Virus record (IMG/VR): IMGVR_UViG_3300011261_000105
Span: 1 to 25,992 of that record
Direction: 5' to 3' (one strand)
Origin: a virus
DNA: 25,992 nucleotides
The position numbers and the translations under genes are program-made. Below the pieces are notes generated by a model that was given only the letters and a program-made list of their open reading frames with translations, was not told the DNA's origin and did no database searches. Shown here in pieces: positions 6,991 through 12,798 of the stretch. Every line of letters begins with the position of its first letter. Position 1 is the stretch's first letter.

Positions 6991-7002
6991 TGAGTTTAAT
7001 AC

Positions 7003-7203
7003 ATGAAACGAAAAATAAGACGATTATCTGACAGATATGCAAAGCCAGTTGATGGAGCATATTGCACGATAAAAGATAATGACGGCGTTTGCTTGGAATG
7101 GGAATTTCAATGCAATGATGTGTTTGAATTAGCTAAAAAAGAAGGCGATATTATCGTTAATAAAGATGGGTCGATAGTTATTTACGATGATTGGAATGAG
7201 TGA
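7003..7203 (+). CDS. hypothetical small phage protein (66 aa)
   Basis: Unrecognised. Basic start (MKRKIRRLSDRYAKPVDG), then an acidic body with DNDGVCLEWEFQCNDVFEL and a beta-rich end (GDIIVNKDGSIVIYDDWNE). No clear Shine-Dalgarno sequence precedes the ATG at 7003. It ends TGA, followed by another in-frame TGA 6 bases on, and overlaps nothing. It starts a run of tightly packed small phage ORFs. Confidence 0.45.
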   Translation: MKRKIRRLSDRYAKPVDGAYCTIKDNDGVCLEWEFQCNDVFELAKKEGDIIVNKDGSIVIYDDWNE

Positions 7204-7208
7204 TTAAA

Positions 7209-7361
7209 ATGAACTACTTCGAAAATTTATATATTACTATTTTAGAATATAAATCTGATATGTACTATCAGGGAAATGCGCGTGAGCGTTTAAATGCTAG
7301 AAAAAAAGCTAATAAACGCTACACCCGCGAGGAAAAGCGTATAAGGAAACACGAAAATTAA
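7209..7361 (+). CDS. hypothetical small basic phage protein (50 aa)
   Basis: A short ORF beginning MNYFENLYITILEYKS and ending in a highly basic tail with RERLNARKKANKRYTREEKR, which could bind nucleic acid. Its stop codon overlaps the start of the next ORF (TAATG at 7359-7363), the arrangement expected for translational reinitiation. No relatives recognised. Confidence 0.45.
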   Translation: MNYFENLYITILEYKSDMYYQGNARERLNARKKANKRYTREEKRIRKHEN

Positions 7362-7549
7362 TGTATGCAAAAAGGCATATTCGTTTTAAAGAGTTTTTGG
7401 ATAATGGTGGTTTTGGTGAAGTTCTTGGTTCATCCAGTGGTGCAAAAACAGAAAATATAGAGTTATGCGCTAATTCTGGATGTGGATTTAATGAAAACAA
7501 TAAATGCACGTCTAGCGGTACACAGTGTTTCGGGTATATGGAGGTTTAG
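7361..7549 (+). CDS. hypothetical cysteine-containing phage protein (62 aa)
   Basis: Unrecognised. A basic N-terminus (MYAKRHIRFKEFLDN), a glycine/serine-rich middle, then CANSGCGFNENNKC and a final TQCFGYMEV: four cysteines that could bind zinc. The start overlaps the upstream stop. Its last codons carry the GGAGG ribosome site of the next gene. Confidence 0.45.
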   Translation: MYAKRHIRFKEFLDNGGFGEVLGSSSGAKTENIELCANSGCGFNENNKCTSSGTQCFGYMEV

Positions 7550-7551
7550 GA

Positions 7552-7752
7552 ATGAAAAACGAATTTAAAAAACTGGCTAAAGAATTATATATGGAGGGAT
7601 ATTATTTCGGTATCAGTAGTGATAGTGAAAATGAATGGTTTTCTGATTGGGCACTAGCGATGCAAAAAGTAGCGAATGGTGAAAAATACACAGATAAATT
7701 AGTTTTAGATTGTTTTGCAGAAATAAAACGAATTAACAATGCTGATTTATAG
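7552..7752 (+). CDS. hypothetical phage protein (66 aa)
   Basis: Unrecognised. A small helical protein, MKNEFKKLAKELYMEGYYF with a WFSDWALAMQKVANGEKY centre. The ATG at 7552 is chosen for the GGAGG site 7-8 bases upstream; the frame extends further back without one. It ends 9 bp before the next start and is probably co-translated with it. Confidence 0.5.
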   Translation: MKNEFKKLAKELYMEGYYFGISSDSENEWFSDWALAMQKVANGEKYTDKLVLDCFAEIKRINNADL

Positions 7753-7761
7753 GGGTGATTT

Positions 7762-7935
7762 ATGGAAGATTTAGAAATTGACGACCGTTTATTTATAGAT
7801 GGCGAATCCACTGTTAATAATAATATTGCAATTGCAGTCTACGATGAGTTTACTTATATCAACAAACAAAACGCTATTGATATCATCAAGCACTTGCAGA
7901 ATGTTTTATATATTGATGACGGTGATTTAAAATGA
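7762..7935 (+). CDS. hypothetical acidic phage protein (57 aa)
   Basis: A short acidic ORF, MEDLEIDDRLFIDGES to LYIDDGDLK, with a good AGGGGTG ribosome site. It ends TGA inside the start of the membrane-protein gene (ATGA overlap at 7932-7935). The overlap and spacing make it credible despite its size. Function unknown. Confidence 0.5.
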   Translation: MEDLEIDDRLFIDGESTVNNNIAIAVYDEFTYINKQNAIDIIKHLQNVLYIDDGDLK

Positions 7936-8147
7936 CAGTATACGAGTTCATGGATTCAAGCCCATTCCTGTCGTTTTTTATTGCTTTTCTTGTTGTATTG
8001 TTAATAGAAAATATAATAGGCCTTATAAAATTCACTATTAATAGACCTATGAGACACATTAATATATTAAAACATGGTTGGCCTCCTAGTCACTGTGATG
8101 CTGATGGCGACTTTAGGCGGGATGATGGCGATGGTGGTAACAATTGA
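7932..8147 (+). CDS. small single-pass membrane protein
   Basis: A 71-residue protein with one clear transmembrane helix (about 11-32, PFLSFFIAFLVVLLIENIIG) followed by a basic stretch and the motif HGWPPSHCDADGDF, a tail I associate with small phage membrane proteins. The acidic, glycine-rich end could bind metal. It overlaps neighbours on both sides (ATGA at the start, TTGA at the end). It presumably inserts in the inner membrane. No function can be assigned. Confidence 0.6.
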   Translation: MTVYEFMDSSPFLSFFIAFLVVLLIENIIGLIKFTINRPMRHINILKHGWPPSHCDADGDFRRDDGDGGNN

Positions 8148-8608
8148 ACAACACAAAACTAATAGAAACAGCAATAAACAGTTGCGGTTTTATTTGCATT
8201 CCAGAAATCCAGTCGTTGCCAGATCTTACAGGAATTGTTCCAGTAATCAAAATACTGCAAAAACCTGCTTTAATTAAATTCGATTCGTGCACTACAGTGT
8301 CGAAAACAGGTTCTATTGTTGATTTCGTTGTCAAGAAAGGCAGCCAAGAGTTGTTAGTTGGCGTATGGCCTAACGGATATCATCTAACTGACGACCAAAT
8401 GCAGCGTATCGAGAAAGCTGGTAAATCTTATGTTGCCATACTGGGAGAATGGATCGACAGCGACAACGTAACGCAGGCACTAGAAACAGGTAGAATAACA
8501 GTAGATAAGTTCGATATTGGAACGGCTGAGTTACAGATTTTCTATTGGGTATATCACGCTAGACATGGTTGGTACTATGACAGAGAAAAAAATGAAGTCA
8601 GAATCTAA
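8144..8608 (+). CDS. hypothetical phage protein (154 aa, TTG start)
   Basis: Unrecognised. The body includes NSCGFICIPEIQSLPDLTG, TGSIVDFVVKKGSQELLVGVW and a C-terminal IFYWVYHARHGWYYDREKN. The only start that keeps the whole frame is the TTG at 8144, overlapping the upstream TGA and preceded by GGTGG. The alternating strands and helices suggest a compact cytoplasmic protein. Its 3' end overlaps the start region of the VRR-NUC gene. Confidence 0.5.
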   Translation: MNNTKLIETAINSCGFICIPEIQSLPDLTGIVPVIKILQKPALIKFDSCTTVSKTGSIVDFVVKKGSQELLVGVWPNGYHLTDDQMQRIEKAGKSYVAILGEWIDSDNVTQALETGRITVDKFDIGTAELQIFYWVYHARHGWYYDREKNEVRI

Positions 8609-9011
8609 TGTAGATAAATTAGCCTGCTTGGATTTGAGCGAGGCGTATAAAACTGTTTTGTTTCGTAATAATGTTGGCGTGTTTAAATCACAAAACGGTC
8701 GGCCTGTACGTGTTGGATTGTGCAACGAAACACGCGAAATGAATAAAATGCATAAATCAGGTGACAGGATAGGATGGACGCCTGTTACAATAACGCCTGA
8801 AATGGTAGGTAAAACAGTAGCCGTATTCACTAGCGTTGAAATGAAGGAAGAAGGGTATAAGCCAAGTGGTAAAGCGCAGATAGAGCACTACGAAGCACAG
8901 CGTAGATGGGCTGATAAAGTAGATCAAGCCAACGGAATTGCAGGTATTGTTGATAGTCCAGAGAAAGCGGTACAGCTAGTCACTGATTGGCTTTATCGCA
9001 TGAATAGTTGA
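8577..9011 (+). CDS. VRR-NUC domain nuclease
   Basis: About 144 residues. The sequence VFKSQNGRPVRVGLCNETRE, then TVAVFTSVEMKEEGYKP, then QRRWADKVDQANGIAGIV is the VRR-NUC pattern: an early strand, E-x-K (VEMKE) as part of the PD-(D/E)XK metal site, and Q-x-x-W with AGIV at the end. Phage members are structure-specific endonucleases or Holliday-junction-type nucleases. Starts at 8577 and 8592 are both possible because the gene overlaps its neighbour; neither has a strong ribosome site. An extended -10 promoter for later genes begins right after its stop. Confidence 0.8.
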   Translation: MTEKKMKSESNVDKLACLDLSEAYKTVLFRNNVGVFKSQNGRPVRVGLCNETREMNKMHKSGDRIGWTPVTITPEMVGKTVAVFTSVEMKEEGYKPSGKAQIEHYEAQRRWADKVDQANGIAGIVDSPEKAVQLVTDWLYRMNS

Positions 9012-9013
9012 TA

Positions 9014-9022
9014 TGATATACT
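9014..9022 (+). promoter_or_regulatory. extended -10 promoter element
   Basis: TGATATACT lies just after the VRR-NUC stop and about 27 bp before the next start. It is nearly identical to elements at 19385 (TGATATAAT) and 24388 (TGATACAAT), each also in a short gap before a gene. Confidence 0.45.
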
Positions 9023-9048
9023 GAACGGACAACCACAACAGCCGAGCG

Positions 9049-9481
9049 ATGACTATGCAACGAGCTGAACACTTCAAATTACATGAGCTAGTCCCATCTG
9101 AGTATTATCACAAATACGGGGACTTTGCTTATAAATTCCTAGACGCACGCGCACTAATTCTAATTGATGCAATAAGAAAACGATACGGATCAATGACGTA
9201 TAACAACTACGGCTATGGCGGTGGACGTACAGAGACAGAGCATCGTAAACCGTCAAGCAACTAATAATCAACAACCAGCAAACAAACATTACGTAGAGCA
9301 TTACGATAAAATACCAAAAAACGTAACCGCTAACGAAATCAGAGACGATATGAGAGACTTTGGTATTGGTATACTGCATATGCCTAACAGTATTGATTCT
9401 ATCACTGTAGAGGATGACGTTAGTTGGCTGCATGTAGATGTACGCAATAATGCTAGCGGTGTTAATTTCTTCAAGCCATAA
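9049..9481 (+). pseudogene. M15-type peptidase-like gene interrupted by a +1 frameshift
   Basis: The first frame (9049-9264) encodes HFKLHELVPSEYYHKYGDFA, LDARALILIDAIRKRYGSM and NNYGYGGGRT, matching the N-terminal half of phage D-Ala-D-Ala/M15-type peptidases. It stops at tandem TAA TAA. The +1 frame continues without a break (NKHYVEHYDKIPKNVTANEI, then DVSWLHVDVR) and matches the C-terminal half, including the final W-x-H zinc ligand. The SxHxxGxAxD site is degraded to a form close to KHYVEHYD. Skipping one base at the stop joins the halves. It could be a pseudogene, a sequencing error or a programmed frameshift. Confidence 0.6.
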
Positions 9482-9493
9482 ACAGGGTATAAA

Positions 9494-10147
9494 ATGGGAA
9501 AGCCTAAAGCTATACCGATCCACAAGCCTGATAATATCGTACCTAAGACAATCAACCAAAAACGTTTGTTTGATGCCATAAAATCACATAACCAAATATT
9601 CGTAACTGGCCCTGCGGGTACTGGTAAAACATATATCACTGCAAGTATGGCGGCTGATTGGTTTGCGTCGAGCAAATACAATAGTTTATTTGTATGTAGG
9701 CCGATGGTTGCAAATGGTGATGATATAGGATTTCTCAAAGGTGATGAGGTTGAGAAATCATCGCCTTGGGCAGCACCAATTTTGAATGTAATTAAAAACA
9801 GAATTGGCTTCGCTAAATTTGAATGTGATATGCACCAAGAACGGATTCAAGTCAAGCCGCTTCAGATGATGCAGGGATATAGTTTAGATGATTGCTGGAT
9901 ATTAGTTGACGAAGCGCAAGAAATGACCGTCAGTCAGGCTAAAATGATCGTTACTCGCATGGGGCGAAACAGCAAATTACTGTTAAACGGTGATATTAAT
10001 CAGTGCAATTTATCTGAAGAGTCGGGACTATATTACCTGATTGACAAGATAAAACGGAATAATCTCCCATTTCCTGTAATTGAATTTGATATAAACGACT
10101 GTCAGCGTTCAGAAGAATGTAAAGCTTGGATAAAAATATTGTATTAG
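9494..10147 (+). CDS. phoH: PhoH-like ATPase
   Basis: A 217-residue protein with Walker A GPAGTGKT (39-46), the family signature VCRPMV.. (about 67-72), Walker B WILVDEAQ (135-142), and later LLLNGDINQCNL and a DCQRSEECKAW ending. Length and motifs fit phage PhoH proteins, which are P-loop NTPases related to superfamily 1 helicases. Their role in infection is unsettled, with proposals in RNA handling and phosphate stress. The ATG at 9494 follows AGGGTATAAA. A promoter-terminator module follows its stop codon. Confidence 0.88.
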   Translation: MGKPKAIPIHKPDNIVPKTINQKRLFDAIKSHNQIFVTGPAGTGKTYITASMAADWFASSKYNSLFVCRPMVANGDDIGFLKGDEVEKSSPWAAPILNVIKNRIGFAKFECDMHQERIQVKPLQMMQGYSLDDCWILVDEAQEMTVSQAKMIVTRMGRNSKLLLNGDINQCNLSEESGLYYLIDKIKRNNLPFPVIEFDINDCQRSEECKAWIKILY

Positions 10148-10150
10148 TTG

Positions 10151-10213
10151 TTGACTTACATTTAAAATAGTAGTAATCTATCCCCTTATTGATATATTCG
10201 TAAGGGGTTTTTT
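10151..10213 (+). promoter_or_regulatory. promoter-terminator-RBS module 1
   Basis: TTGACT (10151-10156) and TAATCT (10174-10179) are 17 bp apart. Directly after come CCCCTTA (10182-10188), a 12-base loop, TAAGGGG (10201-10207) and six T residues (10208-10213), a textbook intrinsic terminator for the PhoH transcript. The AAGGGG arm is also placed as a Shine-Dalgarno for the ATG at 10214. The same layout recurs at 19385-19416 and 20647-20708. Confidence 0.65.
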
Positions 10214-10240
10214 ATGTATATCGCACCGGAGGACGTATGA
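10214..10240 (+). CDS. possible 8-residue leader peptide
   Basis: An ATG right after the T-tract opens a tiny frame, MYIAPEDV, ending in a TGA that overlaps the ATG of the next gene (ATGA at 10237-10240). The leader also contains that gene's CGGAGG site. It may couple translation of the gene at 10237. It may equally be chance. Confidence 0.3.
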   Translation: MYIAPEDV

Positions 10241-10692
10241 ACTCAACATTCGGGCCGCTTGACACTCTCAGAAAAGCATGGGAATCTAATGATAAAGACG
10301 GTATTCAATCAGCACTTGACAATTATTTCCATGCGTTGAATACTGATTACTACAACAACGAAGGAAAATTCTCAGCCGCGCATGATAATGTAATTAGGTT
10401 CTTGTATGGGCGCATTGATTCAGGTATTATTTGTGATGAAATCGGATGCAATATGCATCAGCTAGAATCGCGTGCAAAACAGCTAGGAAAGCCTACAGCT
10501 GGAGTTGCATTAACTGAAGATCATGTATTAGCGGTTATGCGAATGACTGAACGAGGCGCTTCTGATAAACAGATTGAGGATGTGTTGGGTTTTGGCATTA
10601 GCGAAAATAGCTACACTGCATCAAGCGTTGAGATTAATAACATGAATGATGCAGTTAGACAGTTTGGAAAACAGGGCGTTTTGGGGATTTGA
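10237..10692 (+). CDS. hypothetical phage protein with HTH-like middle
   Basis: A 151-residue protein of unknown function. The first part is helical (MNSTFGPLDTLRKAWESN; NYFHALNTDYY), and the region RGASDKQIEDVLGFGISENS reads like a helix-turn-helix of the resolvase/sigma type, preceded by a similar GRIDSGIICDEIGCNMHQL. Two HTH-like segments suggest a DNA-binding regulator, which is inference. It has a strong CGGAGG site. It ends TGA immediately before the lone attC right half at 10702, so it is the last phage gene before the cassette array. Confidence 0.5.
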   Translation: MNSTFGPLDTLRKAWESNDKDGIQSALDNYFHALNTDYYNNEGKFSAAHDNVIRFLYGRIDSGIICDEIGCNMHQLESRAKQLGKPTAGVALTEDHVLAVMRMTERGASDKQIEDVLGFGISENSYTASSVEINNMNDAVRQFGKQGVLGI

Positions 10693-10701
10693 TTGTTGGA
10701 A

Positions 10702-10725
10702 GTCGGATTGATTGCTTTGTTATAA
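10702..10725 (+). other. attC right-half site at the left edge of the cassette array
   Basis: The sequence from AGTCGG to GTTATAA matches the right half of the short site at 6486-6509, with one extra base. No ATAAC left half is found between it and the preceding stop codon. It may mark where the array joined the phage genome. Confidence 0.45.
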
Positions 10726-10747
10726 CGTAAACACAGGAAATAAAGAC

Positions 10748-10942
10748 ATGAAAGAGAAAGTTATCTTAGGCGTAATAGCTGTAGTGGTAGTAATTGGTTT
10801 AATTCTTGGAGGAAAGTATGTGCTAAGATTTTTTAACGCTGCAACTTTGCACACGCAGATAATTACACCAAAGGCAGGTGTGGAGTGTGTTGTTGTAAGT
10901 GCGTCAGACTCGACCTCTGTTGATTGCTGGAAGGCGTTATAA
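10748..10942 (+). CDS. cassette 1: small membrane-anchored protein
   Basis: A 64-residue protein. Residues about 5-23 form a hydrophobic helix (VILGVIAVVVVIGLILGG), an uncleaved anchor or signal peptide, followed by a polar domain with ITPKAGVECVVVSASDSTSV and a final DCWKAL. The two cysteines (EC and DC) could form a disulfide in the periplasm. The ATG at 10748 follows AGGAAA. Its stop codon TAA lies inside the ATAAC box of the following attC-like site. Function unknown. Confidence 0.6.
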   Translation: MKEKVILGVIAVVVVIGLILGGKYVLRFFNAATLHTQIITPKAGVECVVVSASDSTSVDCWKAL

Positions 10943-11016
10943 CCTAGAGGTAAAACGCGATGACTGAGCGAGTAGAACGAGCGAAAGAAGAGTCGGATTT
11001 GACCGAATTGTTATGT
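10939..11016 (+). other. attC-like site 1
   Basis: ATAAC (10939-10943) overlaps the stop of cassette 1 and GTTATGT (11010-11016) closes the site. Inner arms pair partly (GGT..AAA and ACT with AGT..TTTGACC). The left arm contains GAGG nine bases before the ATG at 10960, so this site supplies both ribosome site and start codon to the next cassette ORF. Confidence 0.65.
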
Positions 11017-11220
11017 GTTGCGCGGACAGTTGATTTGCCTGATTGGGCAACACATGTAGCTGTTAGAAATGACGGTAGCAAGGCAGAGCCAGCAGCATGG
11101 ATAGAAAGATCAAAAGATTACTTGGATGAAGACCCTTCCCAGCTTGGCGAACACTGTTGGGCTGGTAGCTATAAACATTACTACTGGACGTTTATAGAAC
11201 GAGCGCAATTAAACACATAA
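10960..11220 (+). CDS. cassette 2: protein with PDWATH motif
   Basis: An 86-residue protein. The first 20 or so residues (MTERVERAKEESDLTELLCV) are encoded by the attC-like site; the body follows with LPDWATHVAVRNDG, AAWIERSKDYLDE and a C-terminal HCWAGSYKHYYWTFIER. The P-x-W-A-T-H-x-A..W pattern resembles the APDNATH and GATHYSES repeats in the phage protein at 24685, which points to a phage-type origin. An internal start just before LPDWATH cannot be excluded. The stop TAA is part of the next ATAAC box. Confidence 0.55.
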   Translation: MTERVERAKEESDLTELLCVARTVDLPDWATHVAVRNDGSKAEPAAWIERSKDYLDEDPSQLGEHCWAGSYKHYYWTFIERAQLNT

Positions 11221-11280
11221 CCACGCGCTAATTTGAGCGAGTGAAACGAGATTCAGAATTAAGCGCCTTGTTATTTGGCG
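11213..11280 (+). repeat. 68-bp perfect direct repeat (copy 1; copy 2 at 12189-12256)
   Basis: The two copies are identical across the entire attC-like site and diverge at the next base (C versus T). The ORFs on both sides of each copy are unrelated, so the duplicated unit is the recombination site itself. Confidence 0.9.
11217..11276 (+). other. attC-like site 2
   Basis: ATAAC (11217-11221) and GTTAT (11270-11274) are the outer boxes. Inner arms 11225-11236 and 11253-11266 pair as GCGCT/AGCGC, AATT/AATT and TGA/TCA, leaving G11256 and A11261 unpaired on one arm only. A 16-base spacer forms the loop. Bulged bases confined to one strand are the classic signal that orients integrase on a folded attC. 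Confidence 0.75.
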
Positions 11281-11294
11281 CGGGAGAGATAGCA

Positions 11295-11546
11295 GTGAAT
11301 ACAGACTCTACTTTTCGTGAGATTGTCGTGAGCCAGGGCGGTTTGACTCGCCGCCAAAAAGCGGAGCTTGAGAATAGATACATTCGCGAGTGCAAGGGTT
11401 GCACAGGTTCTGAATGCGACTCGTGCGGTGGCTCTGGAGTTCGCAAGAAGTGCGATTCTCGGCAGTGCCTAGAGCATGGTTGCGGCGGTTACGGCAATTG
11501 CGAAGTGACTAGTCGAGAAATTACTGAGCTGTTAGCGACCATATAA
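11295..11546 (+). CDS. cassette 3: cysteine-rich zinc-finger-like protein
   Basis: About 83 residues. The centre is cysteine-dense: ECKGCTGSECDSCGGSG, then KKCDSRQCLEHGCGGYGNCE, resembling a DnaJ-type CxxCxGxG zinc domain with about ten cysteines. The GTG at 11295 is preferred because a GGGAGAGA site lies just upstream; a longer form starting at a GTG inside attC site 2 (11241) would add an attC-encoded leader (MKRDSELSALLFG). The final residues, EITELLATI, run into the next ATAAC box. Likely metal-binding; partner unknown. Confidence 0.6.
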   Translation: MNTDSTFREIVVSQGGLTRRQKAELENRYIRECKGCTGSECDSCGGSGVRKKCDSRQCLEHGCGGYGNCEVTSREITELLATI

Positions 11547-11601
11547 CCCACGGCTTAGCCGATGGAGTGGAACGACAGTCGGATATAGCCGATTGTTATG
11601 T
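11543..11601 (+). other. attC-like site 3
   Basis: ATAAC (11543-11547) overlaps the stop of cassette 3; GTTATGT ends the site (11595-11601). Inner arms 11551-11562 and 11579-11591 pair as CGGCT/AGCCG, TA/TA and CCGA/TCGG with T11586 extrahelical and one mismatch (11558 with 11583). Confidence 0.7.
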
Positions 11602-11622
11602 GTGAATTATGGGATTGATGAA

Positions 11623-11877
11623 ATGATACCGAAAGATAATGATACCCCTGTTGAAACTTATGAAAAAGAATACTTCGGATGCAAAGTTAAGGTTTGGAGG
11701 ATTAAGGGTCCATACTGGGGGAGCCACCCATGGAGGTTTTGCATAACTCACAATGGAAAAACTCACAATTTTACGGGGGTGCCAAATTACTGCATTTCAA
11801 AGATGCAGGCTCTTAAGCGTGCTTGGTGGAGATCTAGGTGGCTCGATAGCGGCGAGTGGGATAAACACTACACATAA
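11623..11877 (+). CDS. cassette 4: hypothetical aromatic-rich protein
   Basis: About 84 residues from the ATG at 11623 (a TTG at 11593 inside the attC site would add ten). It is rich in tryptophan and tyrosine: VKVWRIKGPYWGSHPWRF, then THNFTGVPNYCISKMQALKR and WWRSRWLDSGEW. The alternating pattern suggests a small beta-rich protein with a basic, aromatic surface. No family recognised. The stop codon is inside the next attC-like site. Confidence 0.55.
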   Translation: MIPKDNDTPVETYEKEYFGCKVKVWRIKGPYWGSHPWRFCITHNGKTHNFTGVPNYCISKMQALKRAWWRSRWLDSGEWDKHYT

Positions 11878-11954
11878 CCTAAGCCACAGATGCAAATAAC
11901 GCATTTGTGAGCGAATCGAGCTGTTATTTGTCTTTTGATGGCAGTAGTTATGTG
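11871..11954 (+). other. attC-like site 4, nested
   Basis: Two sets of boxes are nested. The outer pair is CACATAAC (11871-11878) with GTTATGTG (11947-11954), the inner pair CAAATAAC (11893-11900) with GTTATTTG (11923-11930); both are perfect complements. A separate hairpin, CACAGATGC with GCATTTGTG, spans 11885-11909 and competes with the inner pair. It may be one long site with a structured spacer, or one attC inserted into another. Confidence 0.6.
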
Positions 11955-11978
11955 ACGATAATTAAATGAGAAATAAAA

Positions 11979-12188
11979 ATGAATTTAGAATTAGAGCGTA
12001 AATGTAAAAAATGCAATGATACTGGCTGGTTGTGTGGCTGTGATTTAACGAAACCTTGGGAGGGCGCTGGTAATTGTGGGTGCGGAGAATCAGGAAAGAA
12101 TTGTATTTGCAATAAAAATGGAGATTTCGGCACTGACTACAAAATCACGCATTCAATAAATAAAGATGAAATCACAGCGATACACTAG
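11979..12188 (+). CDS. cassette 5: cysteine-rich zinc-ribbon-like protein
   Basis: A 69-residue protein with nine cysteines, seven of them in the clusters RKCKKCNDTGWLCGCD and GNCGCGESGKNCIC, followed by a polar tail ending KDEITAIH. The CxxCxGxG-like spacing resembles cassette 3 although the sequences differ, so two of seven cassettes encode small cysteine-rich metal-binding-type proteins. The ATG at 11979 lies in an A-rich stretch without a clear ribosome site. It ends TAG just before attC-like site 5. Confidence 0.6.
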   Translation: MNLELERKCKKCNDTGWLCGCDLTKPWEGAGNCGCGESGKNCICNKNGDFGTDYKITHSINKDEITAIH

Positions 12189-12192
12189 ACAC

Positions 12193-12252
12193 ATAACCAC
12201 GCGCTAATTTGAGCGAGTGAAACGAGATTCAGAATTAAGCGCCTTGTTATTT
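12193..12252 (+). other. attC-like site 5 (identical to site 2)
   Basis: It has the same sequence and fold as the site at 11217-11276, inside the 68-bp repeat 12189-12256. Here the attC-encoded frame from the GTG at 12217 reads MKRDSELSALLFGVGR and then stops, just before the ATG of cassette 6 at 12270. Confidence 0.75.
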
Positions 12253-12269
12253 GGCGTGGGTAGGTAGAA

Positions 12270-12551
12270 ATGGAAGCTGTTTATGAATTGTCTTTTCTTG
12301 ATTTTGACGACAATTATTTTGCTATAGGGCTTTTCAAGAGCCTTGGAGAAGCAAATCAGTTTGTAGATTCAGCGATTGAAAGTGGCGATCAGCTTGCTTG
12401 GGATGTTGAAGATAACGAACGCCTTCAGATAGTTAAGTATCAATTTGGGAAGGGCGATAATCTCCGCATAATTGTTCGCACTATAACCCGTACTCCAATC
12501 TATATCGAAGACGAAGATGACTATACGCTAAAGGTTGTAAGTGACAAATAA
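12270..12551 (+). CDS. cassette 6: hypothetical acidic protein
   Basis: A 93-residue acidic protein, MEAVYELSFLDFDDNYFAIG, then a helix (SLGEANQFVDSAIESGDQLAW) and beta strands (LRIIVRTITRTPIYI). The layout looks like a small alpha/beta domain. The ribosome site is GGTAGGT just before the ATG at 12270, in the base run that follows the attC-like site. The stop TAA is part of the ATAAC box of the next site. No function recognised. Confidence 0.6.
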   Translation: MEAVYELSFLDFDDNYFAIGLFKSLGEANQFVDSAIESGDQLAWDVEDNERLQIVKYQFGKGDNLRIIVRTITRTPIYIEDEDDYTLKVVSDK

Positions 12552-12609
12552 CCCCAGCGGTAATTTGAACGAGCACCGCGAGTGTCAGAATTTAACGCCG
12601 TTGTTATAT
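12548..12609 (+). other. attC-like site 6
   Basis: ATAAC at 12548-12552, GTTATAT at 12603-12609. Inner arms pair as TGA/TCA and AATT/AATT with G12588 unpaired, then GCG with CGC less perfectly. Spacer and arms are close relatives of sites 2 and 5. Confidence 0.65.
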
Positions 12610-12630
12610 GGCAGATACAGGAGAAGAAGA

Positions 12631-12798
12631 ATGGATTATATGATTATTGTAGGTCTTGAATACGCGATATATTCAAAGATACTTAAATGTGAAAGAAGTG
12701 GCCAGAATTTAATATTTAATAATATAGAAGAGGCAGAAAAGAAAGCAGATGAAATAAGAAAAGCAGCTGGCAGTAATGTTAGGGTTGTAGCCATATAA
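12631..12798 (+). CDS. cassette 7: hypothetical small protein (55 aa)
   Basis: A small protein, MDYMIIVGLEYAIYSKILKC, then an acidic helix (IEEAEKKADEIRKAAGSN) and a final VRVVAI strand: a plausible beta-alpha-beta mini-fold. The start at 12631 is set by an AGGAGAAG site about 6 bases upstream. The frame is open back through the attC-like site, which would add NLTPLLYG and more, but the strong site argues for the short form. The stop TAA lies in the next ATAAC box. Confidence 0.6.
   Translation: MDYMIIVGLEYAIYSKILKCERSGQNLIFNNIEEAEKKADEIRKAAGSNVRVVAI

Noticed and set aside
9074-9738. Long minus-strand ORFs opposite the M15-type and PhoH genes
   Set aside because: Strongly supported genes lie on the plus strand and the minus-strand products are low-complexity with no start signals.
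11881-11912. Intrinsic terminator after cassette 4
   Set aside because: The hairpin at 11885-11909 has no T tract after it, and its position inside ATAAC/GTTAT boxes fits the attC-like series.
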